Part shown: piece by piece, positions 43,910 through 53,903 of the stretch
How positions within the stretch are numbered: position 1 is the stretch's first letter
How the letters are laid out: each line of letters begins with the position of its first letter
Source: Ruegeria pomeroyi
GTDB taxonomy: Bacteria; Pseudomonadota; Alphaproteobacteria; Rhodobacterales; Rhodobacteraceae
DNA length: 64,000 bases
Reading direction: 5' to 3'
Assembly: GCF_021405525.1 (NCBI RefSeq)
Contig: NZ_JAGQAG010000004.1
Coordinates: 1-64,000, forward strand
The notes under the pieces: model-generated
What the model saw: the letters and a program-made list of their open reading frames with translations, nothing else
Database searches by the model: none
Told to the model about the DNA's origin: nothing
Position numbers and translations under genes: made by a program

Positions 43910-44000
43910 CAATCTATTTATTAATTCGAAAGATATGATTTGAACAGAAGTTCCCGTCATGCGCAGAAAGAGGCAGGACATCAGCCCCGGAGAGATCGCC

Positions 44001-44798
44001 ATGCCGCACCCGCTTGTCACGCCCGAGATGATCGAGACCTTTCAGCGCGACGGTGTCGTGCTGGTCCGGGGCCTGTTCGCCGATCATGTGGAGGCCCTGC
44101 GCGCCGGGATTGCCGCCAACATGGCGGCACCTGGTCCCTATGCCTCGGAAAACCGCAAGGAGGGGCATACGGGCCTGTTCTTTGACGATTATTGCAACTG
44201 GGAACGTATCCCAGAGTTTCGCGAGGTGATCGAGACCTCGCCCGCCGCCGAGGTGGCCGCCGACCTGATGCGGTCGCAAACCGTGCAGATGTTCCACGAC
44301 CACGTGCTGGTCAAGGAGCCGGGCACCTCGATGGCGACGCCCTGGCACCAGGACGGGCCCTATTACTTTGTCGAGGGGCGGCAGACCGTCAGTTTCTGGT
44401 CGCCGCTGGACCCGGTGACCGAGGCGACGCTGCGCTGTGTGGCCGGGTCGCATCTCTGGGAGAAGGAGGTTCTGCCGACCCGCTGGGTGTCCGAAGAGGG
44501 GTTCTTTGCCGATGAAGGCCAGTACATGCCGGTGCCCGACCCCGAGGCCGAGGGGATGCGGATCGTCGAGTTTGAAATGGCGCCGGGCGATGCGGTGGCG
44601 TTTGACTATCGCACCCTGCACGGCGCGCGCGGGAATACCAGCAATTCGCGGCGTCGCGCCTTCTCGCTCCGGCTGGTTGGGGATGACGCGCGCTATGTGG
44701 AGCGTCCCGGCCGTACCTCGCCGCCCTATCCGGGGCATGACATGGTGCCCGGTCAGCGCCTGCGCGAGGATTGGTTCCCGGTGCTGCTGCGACGCTAG
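44001..44798 (+). CDS. Phytanoyl-CoA dioxygenase-family 2-oxoglutarate/Fe(II) oxygenase
   Basis: 265 residues from MPHPLVTPEMIETFQRDG, chosen over a start 14 codons upstream because GGAGAGA lies 7 bases before it. PhyH fold: iron triad from TPWHQDGPYYF (His, Asp) and TLHGARGN (distal His), and the double-stranded beta-helix between. It hydroxylates an unknown substrate. Monocistronic; LysR divergent upstream, and repeat copy B starts 1 base after the stop. Confidence 0.82.
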   Translation: MPHPLVTPEMIETFQRDGVVLVRGLFADHVEALRAGIAANMAAPGPYASENRKEGHTGLFFDDYCNWERIPEFREVIETSPAAEVAADLMRSQTVQMFHDHVLVKEPGTSMATPWHQDGPYYFVEGRQTVSFWSPLDPVTEATLRCVAGSHLWEKEVLPTRWVSEEGFFADEGQYMPVPDPEAEGMRIVEFEMAPGDAVAFDYRTLHGARGNTSNSRRRAFSLRLVGDDARYVERPGRTSPPYPGHDMVPGQRLREDWFPVLLRR

Positions 44799-44799
44799 A

Positions 44800-44860
44800 G
44801 GGGGCGCTGCCCCCGGCGCTGGCGCGCCTCCCCCGGAGTATTTATGGCGAAATGAAGGGA
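44800..44860 (+). repeat. Dispersed 3'-end element, copy B (after the phytanoyl-type dioxygenase gene)
   Basis: Hairpin 1 GGGGGC-GCT-GCCCCC (44800-44814) is identical to copies C and E. Hairpin 2 GGCGC/GCGCC (44815-44828) keeps pairing with other bases. The tail is TCCCCCGGAGTATTT then ATG and GCGAAATGAAGG. It starts one base after the stop in sense orientation. The opposite gene (minus strand) ends at 44871. Confidence 0.7.
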
Positions 44861-44870
44861 CAGGCCGGAA

Positions 44871-45737
44871 TCAGAACCACTGTCCCGGTTCCATCAGCCC
44901 CAGATCGAGCAGCTGGCGGGAATGCCATTCGAAGGGGGTGGAGTTGTGCCAGCGGAAGCTGTGGATCTCGAAGGTTGATCCGGGGTTCTTCTTCAGCGCC
45001 TTGGCGGTGCGGAAGGAACAGATCGCCGCCGTCAGGTTGTGATGCCAGGGACAGGCATAGGTGTTGTATTCCTGGTCGTCGAAAGTGTGATCGGGACGCA
45101 GATGCAGGCCGGGCGCCGATTTGAACAGCGAAATGCGGTCGATCTTGCGGCTGTCCTTGGGGATATGTTCCTCGTAGCGCCAGCGCACGCCGCCGAAGAA
45201 ATCGAGCTGCCGTTCGCGCGGATGACCGGTTTCCGGGTCCTTGCGGGCCTGGGCGTAATAGCCGGATCTGTCCAGAAAGGCGCGGTCGAGCGAGACCCCG
45301 ATGGGAAAGGCGCTGAGGTCGTCGGCATAGAGGTCGATGACATAGGTCAGCATGGCATCGCGCCGCTCTTCGCCGTGAAAGGCCAGCATCTCGCCGATGC
45401 TGCGCGTCTCGCAGAACGGATAGAACAGGTATTCGGCGTTGAAGCAGTAATACATCCAGATGCCCGGCGCCGCGGCGATGATGCGGTTGATCGCGTTGGT
45501 CACCGCCAGGCGCGGGCCGCAATCGAAGGGGATGCGATGGACCCGGTTTTCCACGTCGGGGGGCAGGGTAAAGGCATCGGGTATCAGCGCCAGCACCGAT
45601 TTGAACCCGCATTGGATATGGTGGCGCATGGTGGTGGCCAGTTCGACATCGTCCTCGACGAAGATCATCGCCACCGGGCCCTTGGCCAGGGCCTCGGCCC
45701 CGGTTTTCAGGAAATGATCGAGTGAGGCGTATTCCAT
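44871..45737 (-). CDS. Putative glycosyltransferase family 2-like protein
   Basis: 288 residues from MEYASLDHFLKTGAEALAK. No sharp catalytic motif is visible; VAMIFVEDDVELATTM, NAINRIIAAAPGIWMYYCFNAEYLFYPF and DLYADDLSAFPIGVSLDRAF recall short Rhodobacterales proteins annotated as glycosyltransferase family 2. An in-frame methionine 13 codons earlier (45776) is an alternative start. Both starts lack a strong ribosome site. Divergent from miaB across 134 bases. Function uncertain. Confidence 0.5.
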   Translation of the reverse strand: MEYASLDHFLKTGAEALAKGPVAMIFVEDDVELATTMRHHIQCGFKSVLALIPDAFTLPPDVENRVHRIPFDCGPRLAVTNAINRIIAAAPGIWMYYCFNAEYLFYPFCETRSIGEMLAFHGEERRDAMLTYVIDLYADDLSAFPIGVSLDRAFLDRSGYYAQARKDPETGHPRERQLDFFGGVRWRYEEHIPKDSRKIDRISLFKSAPGLHLRPDHTFDDQEYNTYACPWHHNLTAAICSFRTAKALKKNPGSTFEIHSFRWHNSTPFEWHSRQLLDLGLMEPGQWF

Positions 45738-45871
45738 GCCTGTCCAGCCTGCCTTGCCTATCTGCCTGTCTGGCATTCTGGGCCAACTTCGGTTAATTGC
45801 GCGTGCATTGCAAGCGGCGCCCGAACCCTGTAGACGCCGCCGCTGATCCCGCGAAAACAAAGGTCCGTCCG

Positions 45872-47191
45872 ATGTCCGACCCCAAGAAGCTGTTTATCAA
45901 GACCTATGGTTGCCAGATGAACGTCTATGACAGCGAGCGCATGGCCGAGGCGCTTGGCGGGCAGGGCTATGTCGAGACGCAGAGCGTCGAAGACGCCGAC
46001 ATGATCCTGCTCAATACCTGCCATATCCGGGAAAAGGCGGCGGAAAAGGTCTATTCCGAACTGGGCCGGTTCAAGGGGCTGAAGGCCGCGAAGCCCGATC
46101 TAAAGATCGGGGTTGCGGGCTGCGTCGCCCAGGCCGAGGGCGAGGAGATCATGCGCCGCCAGCCGTTGGTCGATCTGGTGGTCGGGCCGCAAAGCTATCA
46201 CCGCCTGCCGGAACTGGAAGCCAAGGCGCGCGCAGGGGAAAAGGCGCTGGACACCGATTTCCCCGAGGAAGACAAGTTCGAAAAACTCACGAGCCGCCCC
46301 AAGGCGAAGCGCGGCCCGACCGCGTTCCTGACGGTGCAGGAGGGCTGCGACAAGTTCTGTGCCTTCTGCGTGGTGCCCTATACCCGCGGGGCCGAGGTCA
46401 GTCGCCCCGCCGACCGCATCTTGCGCGAGGCCAACGAACTGGTCGAACGCGGGGTGCGCGAGATCACGCTGCTGGGTCAGAACGTCAACGCCTATCACGG
46501 CGCGGGGCCGAACGGCGACATGACACTGGCCGGGCTGATCTGGGAGCTGGACAAGATCGACGGGCTCGAGCGCATCCGCTTTACCACCAGCCACCCCAAT
46601 GACATGAGCGACGACCTGATCGAGGCGCATGGCACCTGCGCCAAGCTGATGCCCTATCTGCACCTGCCGGTGCAGGCGGGGTCGGACAAGATCCTGAAGC
46701 GGATGAACCGCAGCCATACCGCCGAAAGCTATCTGCGGCTGGTCGAGCGTATCCGCGCCGCCCGCCCCGATATCGTGATGTCGGGCGATTTCATCGTGGG
46801 CTTCCCCGAAGAGACCGAGGCCGATTTCCAGGCTACGCTCGATCTGGTGGAAGAGGTGCGGTACGGCTATGCCTATTCCTTCAAATATTCGACCCGCCCC
46901 GGCACCCCGGCGGCCGAGCGCGCGCAGGTCGACCCGGCCGAGGCCGACGATCGCCTGCAACGGTTGCAGGCGGTGATCACCCGCCACCAGCGCGAGATCC
47001 AGGACAGCATGGTCGGACGCGAGGTCAGTGTCCTGTTCGAAAAGCCCGGTCGCCTGCCCGGCCAGATGGTCGGCAAGAGCGAATACCTTCATGCGGTTCA
47101 CGTGCAGGATTCCGGGCTTGAAGCCGGGCAGATCACCCGCGTTCGGATCGTCGCGTCGGGTGCCAACTCACTGGCGGGCGAGCGCGTATAA
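45872..47191 (+). CDS. miaB: tRNA-2-methylthio-N6-dimethylallyladenosine synthase
   Basis: 439 residues from [18 protein letters not shown]-terminal methylthiotransferase domain with Cys in [15 protein letters not shown] and AGCVAQ (auxiliary [4Fe-4S]); radical-SAM cluster [17 protein letters not shown] (C-x3-C-x2-C); C-terminal TRAM domain ([11 protein letters not shown]..). It adds the 2-methylthio group at A37 of tRNAs. The longer open frame upstream overlaps no gene but is not supported. Confidence 0.95.
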   Translation: MSDPKKLFIKTYGCQMNVYDSERMAEALGGQGYVETQSVEDADMILLNTCHIREKAAEKVYSELGRFKGLKAAKPDLKIGVAGCVAQAEGEEIMRRQPLVDLVVGPQSYHRLPELEAKARAGEKALDTDFPEEDKFEKLTSRPKAKRGPTAFLTVQEGCDKFCAFCVVPYTRGAEVSRPADRILREANELVERGVREITLLGQNVNAYHGAGPNGDMTLAGLIWELDKIDGLERIRFTTSHPNDMSDDLIEAHGTCAKLMPYLHLPVQAGSDKILKRMNRSHTAESYLRLVERIRAARPDIVMSGDFIVGFPEETEADFQATLDLVEEVRYGYAYSFKYSTRPGTPAAERAQVDPAEADDRLQRLQAVITRHQREIQDSMVGREVSVLFEKPGRLPGQMVGKSEYLHAVHVQDSGLEAGQITRVRIVASGANSLAGERV

Positions 47192-47583
47192 GCGCGTGTA
47201 AAGGGTAGCTCGCGCGACCCTGTCTCGCTGCAGCCATCTGTTGATTGCTGCTGAATTGATGACGATAGCAGCGCAAGCCTTGATCTGTTTTCAATTTGGA
47301 AACAATTTTTTGGAGATCAGCTTTGTGGAATGTGCCGAGCACACCAATGTGAATCGGCGAGGCATGAGTAAACAAACGCAGAGAACTTGCCAGTCCAGAG
47401 TTAACGATTTTGGTCCAATCGACTTGGTGCGATAGAGACTGTAAGCAAAATGGATTCAATGGCTCGTGGATTTCTCTTCACAAAAATCTCGAATATTCTT
47501 AACCTTGCAGCAGTTTCGCGTCCGGCGGTCTAAGTCGATACAGCTGGCTGTTGGTAGTGGGGGAACCAGGTGAGGAATTTTCG
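47192..47583 (+). other. 392-base non-coding, AT-richer gap before the OmpA-like gene
   Basis: No coding sequence or tRNA was found here. The base composition is clearly lower in GC than around it, with runs such as TTTTCAATTTGGAAAC and AATTTTTTGG. It could hold a long 5' leader, promoter or a small RNA for the OmpA/lipoprotein pair, but no clear hairpin-plus-T-run was seen. Confidence 0.4.
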
Positions 47584-48165
47584 GTGACAGATTTCAAATA
47601 CAGAAGCGTGGCTGCCGCGCTTGCAACCGTGCTTGCACTGACTGGGGCGGTAACCGCTCCGGCGCTTGCCCAATCCAGCAGCGAGGGCACCAGTCGGACC
47701 GTGATCGGTGAACGCTATGTGCCGACCATCTGGGTTGATCCGGATGGCTGCGAGCACTGGGTGATGGATGACGGCGCCGAGGGCTTCATGACACCACATG
47801 TCCGCCGCGACGGAACCCCGGTCTGTCGCCGGGGTGCGCTGTGCGGCACGATGCCGACGGATCAGTTTTTTGCGACCGACAGCTATCGCATATCATCTGA
47901 AGGGCAAGCCCGGCTGCGCCAGTTCTTTCAGGAAACCGGCGCCAACGGCTATATCATCACCGGCCATACCGACAGCCGGGCTTCGGACGCCTATAACTTG
48001 CGGCTTTCGGTCAACCGGGCCAATTCGGTCGCGCGGGTGGGACGCGCCTCGGGCGCCCGCATTGTTGATGTACGTGGTTACGGCGAACGCGATCCGCGCG
48101 TACCCAATACCAGCGCCGCCAACATGGCGCAGAACCGCCGCGTCGAAATCATCTGTGTGAACTGA
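47584..48165 (+). CDS. OmpA-family outer-membrane/peptidoglycan-binding protein
   Basis: 193 residues with GTG start at 47584, chosen because GAGGAA stands 8 bases before and the signal peptide then starts properly (SVAAALATVLALTGAVTAPALAQ). Residues after the signal hold IWVDPDGCEHWVMDDG..., a Cys motif also found in the next gene. C-terminal OmpA peptidoglycan domain: YIITGHTDSRASDAYNLRLS, NRANSV, GYGERDP, NRRVEI. Likely links the outer layer to peptidoglycan. Followed 10 bases later by the lipoprotein gene. Confidence 0.85.
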   Translation: MTDFKYRSVAAALATVLALTGAVTAPALAQSSSEGTSRTVIGERYVPTIWVDPDGCEHWVMDDGAEGFMTPHVRRDGTPVCRRGALCGTMPTDQFFATDSYRISSEGQARLRQFFQETGANGYIITGHTDSRASDAYNLRLSVNRANSVARVGRASGARIVDVRGYGERDPRVPNTSAANMAQNRRVEIICVN

Positions 48166-48175
48166 GGAGAGCGAC

Positions 48176-48469
48176 ATGAAACTGTTCAAGGGAATCGCCC
48201 TTCTCGCGGCTCTGGGCGGGCTTGCCGCCTGTGAAGCGACCGACAAGACCCGCGACCGAGGCATCGACGCAAAGGATCTATCGCAGCTCAAGGCAGGCAT
48301 CTGGGTTGATCCGACCGGTTGCCAGCATTGGATTATCGACGACGGTCTCGAAGGCTATCTGTCTCAGCGGATGGATCGTAACGGCAAGCCGGTCTGCGAC
48401 GACTCGCTGCCCAAGGGTGTGGCCACCGGCCCGTTCAAGGAAGGCTCGAACATCGTCGACGCGATCTGA
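48176..48469 (+). CDS. Small lipoprotein sharing the WVDPxGCxHW motif with its OmpA-like neighbour
   Basis: 97 residues. Signal MKLFKGIALLAALGGLAAC with a lipobox (LAAC, Cys19). After a charged linker comes IWVDPTGCQHWIIDDGLEGY and GKPVC, matching the OmpA neighbour's WVDPDGCEHW, DDGAEG and GTPVC at the same spacing. The two cysteines might pair. Probable outer-membrane lipoprotein partner of the OmpA-like protein (inference). A strong terminator follows. Confidence 0.75.
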   Translation: MKLFKGIALLAALGGLAACEATDKTRDRGIDAKDLSQLKAGIWVDPTGCQHWIIDDGLEGYLSQRMDRNGKPVCDDSLPKGVATGPFKEGSNIVDAI

Positions 48470-48488
48470 GTGCCTGACATGACATCAG

Positions 48489-48515
48489 GGCCGCCCCATG
48501 GGGCGGCCTTTTTTT
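48489..48515 (+). terminator. Intrinsic terminator after the OmpA/lipoprotein pair
   Basis: GGCCGCCCC and GGGGCGGCC pair perfectly (9 bp, two-base centre) followed by seven T. It ends transcription 20 bases after the lipoprotein stop and precedes phoH. Confidence 0.9.
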
Positions 48516-48607
48516 GTTTCAAACAGGTGAAAACATTGCGGTCCCGCTTGCACCGACCGCAATATCTTGGCTACGCTTGTCCCAGGACTGCGACTACAGG
48601 AGAGCGG

Positions 48608-49618
48608 ATGGCCATCAGTGCCCTCACACCACCGCAAGACAGCAGCGCCCCCGAGGAGCTGCAACTGGAATTCCCCGACAACCGGCTGTTGATAGATTTG
48701 TGCGGCGAGCATGACCGCCACCTGGTGCTGATAGAGCAGGTGCTGGGAGTGCAGATCGTGCGGCGTGGCAATCTGCTGTCGGTTCTTGGCGAGGTCGGCG
48801 CGCGCGACCGCGCCGCCGAGGTGCTGGAGGCGCTGTACGAGCGCCTGCAATCGGGCCGCCCGGTCGAGGGCGCCGATGTGGACCGCGAATTGCGCATGGG
48901 ACGCGGCGAAGAGGCCAAGGATACTCCGGCGGAGGACCAGCTGGAGATGTTTCTAGGCGGCCGGATCGAGATCAAGACCCGCAAGAAGCCGGTCGAACCG
49001 CGCACCGACGCGCAAAAGGCCTATGTCAAATCACTGTTCGAGAACGAACTGGCCTTTGGCATTGGTCCGGCGGGCACCGGCAAGACCTATCTGGCGGTCG
49101 CGGTGGGCGTGTCGATGTTCATCAACGGTCTGGTCGACCGTATCATCCTCAGCCGTCCGGCGGTCGAGGCGGGCGAGAAGCTGGGCTATCTGCCGGGCGA
49201 CATGAAGGACAAGGTCGACCCCTACATGCAGCCGCTTTATGACGCGCTGAACGATTTCCTGCCGGGCAAGCAGGTGGCCAAGCTGATCGAGGAAAAGAAG
49301 ATCGAGATCGCGCCGCTGGCCTTCATGCGGGGGCGCACGTTGGCCAATGCCTTTGTGGTGCTGGACGAGGCGCAGAACGCCACCACCATGCAGATGAAGA
49401 TGTTTCTGACCCGCCTGGGCGAGGGCAGCCGCATGGTGATCACCGGCGACCGCAGCCAGGTCGATCTGCCGCGCGGGGTGACCTCGGGTCTGGCCGATGC
49501 CGAACGGCTGTTGAAGCCGGTGCCGGGCATCAGCTTCAATTATTTCACCTCCAAGGATGTGGTGCGACACCCGCTTGTCGCCGCCATCATCGAGGCGTAT
49601 GAGGCTGACACGGGCTGA
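48608..49618 (+). CDS. phoH: PhoH-family ATPase
   Basis: 336 residues from [15 protein letters not shown], with AGGAGAG upstream. N-terminal KH-like region, then the P-loop [38 protein letters not shown], Walker [11 protein letters not shown] and [12 protein letters not shown]. Linked in many bacteria with ybeY in RNA maturation; here ybeY is 58 bases later, then corC and lnt, the widely conserved order. Confidence 0.93.
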   Translation: MAISALTPPQDSSAPEELQLEFPDNRLLIDLCGEHDRHLVLIEQVLGVQIVRRGNLLSVLGEVGARDRAAEVLEALYERLQSGRPVEGADVDRELRMGRGEEAKDTPAEDQLEMFLGGRIEIKTRKKPVEPRTDAQKAYVKSLFENELAFGIGPAGTGKTYLAVAVGVSMFINGLVDRIILSRPAVEAGEKLGYLPGDMKDKVDPYMQPLYDALNDFLPGKQVAKLIEEKKIEIAPLAFMRGRTLANAFVVLDEAQNATTMQMKMFLTRLGEGSRMVITGDRSQVDLPRGVTSGLADAERLLKPVPGISFNYFTSKDVVRHPLVAAIIEAYEADTG

Positions 49619-49676
49619 ACGGAGTTGGGTTTGTGAGTAGGATCGCTGGGTATTTGGCGGCGCGGAGCGAGGAAGC

Positions 49677-50174
49677 ATGACGCTGGATCTGACGCTGGAG
49701 GATTCGCGCTGGACCATCCTGCCGCCACTGGCTGACCGGGCGATTTCGGCGACGCTGGCGCAGATGGGGCTGGACCCAGAAATTTGCGAAATCAGCTTGC
49801 TTGGCTGCGACGACGATCGCATCGCAGCGCTGAATGCCGAATTCCGAGACAAGCCCGCCCCCACCAATGTCCTGAGCTGGCCCGCCGAGGATCTGGCTGC
49901 CGAAGAACCGGGCGGAGAACCCTTCGCGCCCGAGGCCGACTTCACCGGCGCCATTCCGCTGGGCGACATAGCCATTGCCTTTGACACCTGCCAGCGTGAG
50001 GCCGTGGCCGCGGGCAAACCTATGGATGACCATGTGACTCATCTGATTGTTCACGGCCTGTTACATCTGCTGGGCTATGATCACATCCGTGACGAAGACG
50101 CCACGCTGATGGAGGGATTGGAAAGTCAGATACTTGGCAACCTGGGGCTTGATGACCCATATACTATGGAGTGA
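49677..50174 (+). CDS. ybeY: Endoribonuclease YbeY (rRNA maturation)
   Basis: 165 residues. The zinc motif [11 protein letters not shown] with three His is complete, and [16 protein letters not shown] is typical. Single-strand-specific RNase in 16S rRNA maturation and ribosome quality control. Precedes corC. Confidence 0.95.
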   Translation: MTLDLTLEDSRWTILPPLADRAISATLAQMGLDPEICEISLLGCDDDRIAALNAEFRDKPAPTNVLSWPAEDLAAEEPGGEPFAPEADFTGAIPLGDIAIAFDTCQREAVAAGKPMDDHVTHLIVHGLLHLLGYDHIRDEDATLMEGLESQILGNLGLDDPYTME

Positions 50175-50207
50175 GGGGCCAAGGGGCCTCGATTTGGAAC
50201 AGGATTG

Positions 50208-51095
50208 ATGGGCGACATAGAAGGCAGTTCTAGCGCAGCGCAGAGCGCGCAGCCGGAGGGAACCGGCGAAACGAACGCAGACAAGACAGGGTTTTTCACC
50301 CGTATCATGGATGCATTTTCATCCGGTGAAAGCCATCAGGAACAGGCCCCGAACGGGGCCACGACGGCACCCACGCCGGTGCCGGGAATTCTAAACCTTC
50401 GTCGGATGCGGGTCGAGGATGTGGCGATCCCCACGGCCGAGATCGTGTCGGTGCCATTGTCGATCTCCAAGGAGGAGCTGGTCCAGATCTTCCGCGACAG
50501 CGGCATGACCCGGATACCCGTCTATGAGAATACGCTCGATACGCCGCTGGGCTTCGTACATCTCAAGGATTTCGCGCTGACCCATGGTTTCAACGGCAAC
50601 TCGACACAGTTCGACCTGCGCTCGATGCTGCGCCCCTTGCTTTTTGTGCCCCCCTCGATGCCGATCGGGGTGCTGCTGACCAAGATGCAGACCGAACGGC
50701 GTCACATGGCGCTGGTGATCGACGAATATGGCGGGGTCGATGGATTGCTGACCATCGAGGATCTGATCGAACAAGTGGTCGGCGAGATCGAGGACGAGCA
50801 CGATACCGACGAGGCGCAGACCTGGGTCAAGGAACGGGCAGGCTGCTATATCGCGCAGGCGCGCACGCCGCTTGACGAGTTCGAGACCGAGATCGGCCGC
50901 TCGCTGACCAGTCACGAGGATGTTGACGAGGAAGAAATCGACACCCTGGGCGGGCTTGTCTTCATGCTGTCGGGCCGGGTGCCCGCGCGCGGCGAAGTCG
51001 TGCCGCATCCCGACGGGGTCGAGTTCGAAGTCATGGATGCTGACCCGCGCCGGATCAAGCGGCTCCGGGTGATGATTCCCGACACCGCCGAATGA
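50208..51095 (+). CDS. CorC/HlyC-family CBS-domain protein
   Basis: 295 residues from MGDIEGSSSAAQ. Two CBS domains: RVEDVAIPTAEIVSVPLSIS and MLRPLLFVPPSMPIGVLLTK, and the CorC_HlyC C-terminal domain (DTLGGLVFMLSGRVPARGEV). No transmembrane DUF21 part, so the soluble short type that usually follows ybeY. Presumed role in magnesium/cobalt efflux control or membrane maintenance. The stop overlaps the lnt start by 4 bases. Confidence 0.9.
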   Translation: MGDIEGSSSAAQSAQPEGTGETNADKTGFFTRIMDAFSSGESHQEQAPNGATTAPTPVPGILNLRRMRVEDVAIPTAEIVSVPLSISKEELVQIFRDSGMTRIPVYENTLDTPLGFVHLKDFALTHGFNGNSTQFDLRSMLRPLLFVPPSMPIGVLLTKMQTERRHMALVIDEYGGVDGLLTIEDLIEQVVGEIEDEHDTDEAQTWVKERAGCYIAQARTPLDEFETEIGRSLTSHEDVDEEEIDTLGGLVFMLSGRVPARGEVVPHPDGVEFEVMDADPRRIKRLRVMIPDTAE

Positions 51096-52609
51096 GCATT
51101 CTTTCAGGCTGGCAACTGTGGCAGCGCATGATGCTGGCCGCGGCGCTGGGGGCTGTGGCCGCGCTTGGCCTGGCGCCGATGTCGTTATGGGTTGCCACGA
51201 TCGGCGGCCTGATGGCGGTGCCTGCCTTGTTGCTCGCCGCTTCGGGCCGGCGCGAGGCGGCCTGGACCGGGTGGGCCTTTGCCACCGGCTATTTCGGCCA
51301 TGCGCTGACCTGGATCGTCGAGCCGTTTATGGTGGACGCTGCGCGCCACGGATGGATGGCCCCCTTTGCCTTGCTGCTGATGTCAGGCGGTTTGGCCTTG
51401 TTCTGGGCGGCTGCCTTTGCTCTTGCGGCGATGCCTTGGCGTGGGCCTGAGCGGCGCGTGCTACTGCTCGTGCTGACGCTGGGCCTGGCGGAAATGGCGC
51501 GTGGGTATGTGTTCACCGGCTTTCCCTGGGCCGGTCTGGCTCAAATCTGGGTCGATACCGATGTTGCGCTGCTTTTGGCCTGGACAGGTCCTAATGGACT
51601 CGGCTTCGCGACCCTCGCTGCGGCCTTGATCCCCGGTGTCGGGCTGGCGCAGGGGCTCGGTGGACGCGCGTTGCTCTTGCGCTGTCTCCCGCCGCTGGCG
51701 CTGGGGCTGGCGGCGCTGGCCGCAGACGCGGCGCGTCTCTCGGTCGAAAGCTCGGGCAAGGTGGTGCGCTTGGTGCAACCCAACGCGCCGCAGCATCAGA
51801 AATGGGACCCAGACTGGTATCCGGTTTTTCAGGAGCGACAGATCCGCTCGACTGCAGCCGGAACGCCGCCGGATTTGGTGGTTTGGCCGGAATCGGCGCT
51901 ACCCTATTGGCTCGACGAGGCCCGACCGGTGCTGGAACGTATCGCCGCCGCCGCGCGTGGCGCGCCGGTGCTCTTGGGCGCGAACCGGGCCGATGGCCCC
52001 CGTGTCTACAACTCACTTGCAATGATTGGCGCGGGCGGGCAGGTCGAGGTCACCTATGACAAGCATCATCTGGTCCCGTTCGGTGAATATGTGCCGATGG
52101 GTGATGTGCTGGAGCGGTTCGGTATCTCGGGGTTCGCCGCTCGCAGCGGGGGGGGCTTCAGCGCAGGGCCGGGCCCAGAGGTCTTGCCGATCCCGGGCAT
52201 CGGTGCTGCGCTGCCACTGATCTGCTACGAGGCGGTGTTTCCGCGATATGCCCGCAGCCCCGCCGGGCGGCCGCGTCTGCTGGTGCAGGTCACCAACGAC
52301 GCCTGGTTCGGAACCTGGGCTGGTCCTTATCAGCATCTGGCACAGGCGCGGATGCGGGCCATCGAACAAGGATTGCCAATGGTTCGGGTGGCCAATACCG
52401 GCATTTCGGCAATGATCGACCCGCATGGGCGCATCACAGCCGCGTTGCCTTTGGGACATGACGGATACCTGGACGTCGAATTGCCGCAAACGCTGCCGCA
52501 AACGGTTTACGGCCGGACCGGCGATGTGCCGTTGCTGCTGGCGATGCTGGTTCTGCTCGCTGGTGCCGCGCGGATACAAGGCCGATGCATGTCGCCAAAT
52601 AGCGATTGA
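51092..52609 (+). CDS. lnt: Apolipoprotein N-acyltransferase
   Basis: 505 residues. N-terminal membrane helices (about residues 10-200), then the nitrilase domain with the E-K-C triad in [25 protein letters not shown] and [11 protein letters not shown]. It puts the third acyl chain on lipoproteins in the inner membrane. Normal length. The stop lies 88 bases before metK, and the riboswitch fills that gap. Confidence 0.94.
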   Translation: MSILSGWQLWQRMMLAAALGAVAALGLAPMSLWVATIGGLMAVPALLLAASGRREAAWTGWAFATGYFGHALTWIVEPFMVDAARHGWMAPFALLLMSGGLALFWAAAFALAAMPWRGPERRVLLLVLTLGLAEMARGYVFTGFPWAGLAQIWVDTDVALLLAWTGPNGLGFATLAAALIPGVGLAQGLGGRALLLRCLPPLALGLAALAADAARLSVESSGKVVRLVQPNAPQHQKWDPDWYPVFQERQIRSTAAGTPPDLVVWPESALPYWLDEARPVLERIAAAARGAPVLLGANRADGPRVYNSLAMIGAGGQVEVTYDKHHLVPFGEYVPMGDVLERFGISGFAARSGGGFSAGPGPEVLPIPGIGAALPLICYEAVFPRYARSPAGRPRLLVQVTNDAWFGTWAGPYQHLAQARMRAIEQGLPMVRVANTGISAMIDPHGRITAALPLGHDGYLDVELPQTLPQTVYGRTGDVPLLLAMLVLLAGAARIQGRCMSPNSD

Positions 52610-52640
52610 CCTTGCCATTGGCCCCGCGTATCCCGGCTTG

Positions 52641-52700
52641 GACCTGCCACAACGGCTTCCTGGCGTGGCGAGGGAAACCTTTAATGGAGCACTTTTCATG
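52641..52700 (+). promoter_or_regulatory. SAM/SAH riboswitch controlling metK
   Basis: GCCAC (52646-52650) and GTGGC (52665-52669) form the stem; the loop AACGGCTTCCTG carries GGCTTCC that can pair with GGAGC (52686-52690), the metK ribosome site, as a pseudoknot. The pattern CCACAACGGCTTCCTGGCGTGG, seen here in two parts, and the metK position match the SAM/SAH riboswitch known from Rhodobacterales. Ligand binding would hide the ribosome site and shut metK translation. Confidence 0.85.
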
Positions 52701-53879
52701 TCCCGACAGAACTACATCTTCACTTCGGAATCCGTCTCCGAAGGGCACCCGGACAAGGTGTGCGACCGCATTTCCGATGCGGTGCTCGACGCCTTTTTGA
52801 CCGAGGAGCCCGAGGCGCGCGTCGCCTGTGAAACCTTTGCCACCACCAATCGCGTCGTGATCGGCGGCGAAGTCGGCCTGTCCGATCAGGCCAAGCTGCG
52901 CGAATACATGGGTCGGATCGACCAGATCGCCCGGGACTGCATCAAGGATATCGGCTACGAGCAGGACAAGTTCCACCACGAGACGGTGGAGATCACCAAC
53001 CTGCTGCACGAACAGTCGGCCCATATTGCCCAGGGCGTCGATGCCTCGGGCAACAAGGATGAGGGCGCCGGCGATCAGGGCATCATGTTCGGCTATGCCA
53101 CCACCGAGACGCCCGCACTGATGCCGGCCCCGATCCAGTACAGCCATGCCATCCTGCGCCGTCTGGCCGAGGTGCGCAAGAACGGCACCGAGCCCGCGCT
53201 TGGCCCGGACGCTAAATCGCAGCTGTCGGTGATCTACCGTAACGGCAAGCCGGTGGGTGTATCCTCGATCGTGCTGTCGACCCAGCATCTGGATGAGGCG
53301 CTGACCAGCGCCGACATCCGCGCCATCGTCGAGCCCTATATTCGCGAGGTCCTGCCTGAGGGGTGGATCGGCGCCGATACCGTCTGGCACGTCAATCCGA
53401 CCGGCAAGTTCGTGATCGGCGGACCCGATGGCGATGCCGGCTTGACCGGGCGCAAGATCATCGTCGACACCTATGGCGGTGCCGCGCCACATGGCGGCGG
53501 CGCCTTCTCGGGAAAGGATCCGACCAAGGTGGACCGCTCGGCCGCCTATGCCGCGCGCTATCTGGCCAAGAACGTGGTCGCCGCCGGCATGGCCGAGAAA
53601 TGCACCATCCAGCTGAGCTATGCCATCGGCGTGTCGGCGCCGCTGTCGATCTATGCCGATACCCATGGCACTGGCACGGTCGCCGATGCCGAGATCGAGG
53701 CGGCAATCCCCAAGGTCATGAACCTGACCCCGCGCGGCATCCGCACCCATCTGGGTCTGAACAAGCCGATTTACGAGCGCACCGCCGCCTATGGTCATTT
53801 CGGTCGCGAGCCCGAGGCCGATGGCGGCTTCAGCTGGGAGCGCACCGATCTGGCCGAGGCGCTGAAAAAGGCGGTCTGA
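52698..53879 (+). CDS. metK: S-adenosylmethionine synthase
   Basis: 393 residues from [20 protein letters not shown]. Signatures: [43 protein letters not shown] split over the C-terminal half. Makes SAM from methionine and ATP. Feedback by the upstream SAM/SAH riboswitch fits. Followed by a strong terminator. Confidence 0.96.
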   Translation: MSRQNYIFTSESVSEGHPDKVCDRISDAVLDAFLTEEPEARVACETFATTNRVVIGGEVGLSDQAKLREYMGRIDQIARDCIKDIGYEQDKFHHETVEITNLLHEQSAHIAQGVDASGNKDEGAGDQGIMFGYATTETPALMPAPIQYSHAILRRLAEVRKNGTEPALGPDAKSQLSVIYRNGKPVGVSSIVLSTQHLDEALTSADIRAIVEPYIREVLPEGWIGADTVWHVNPTGKFVIGGPDGDAGLTGRKIIVDTYGGAAPHGGGAFSGKDPTKVDRSAAYAARYLAKNVVAAGMAEKCTIQLSYAIGVSAPLSIYADTHGTGTVADAEIEAAIPKVMNLTPRGIRTHLGLNKPIYERTAAYGHFGREPEADGGFSWERTDLAEALKKAV

Positions 53880-53903
53880 ACCGACGCATCGTGATCGACA
53901 AGA

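Noticed and set aside
45738-45776. Upstream start for the glycosyltransferase-like protein
   Set aside because: Adds 13 residues of low-complexity basic sequence without a better ribosome site.
47192-47583. tRNA or other stable RNA gene in the large gap
   Set aside because: No cloverleaf with T-arm GTTCRA and no clear terminated hairpin were found.
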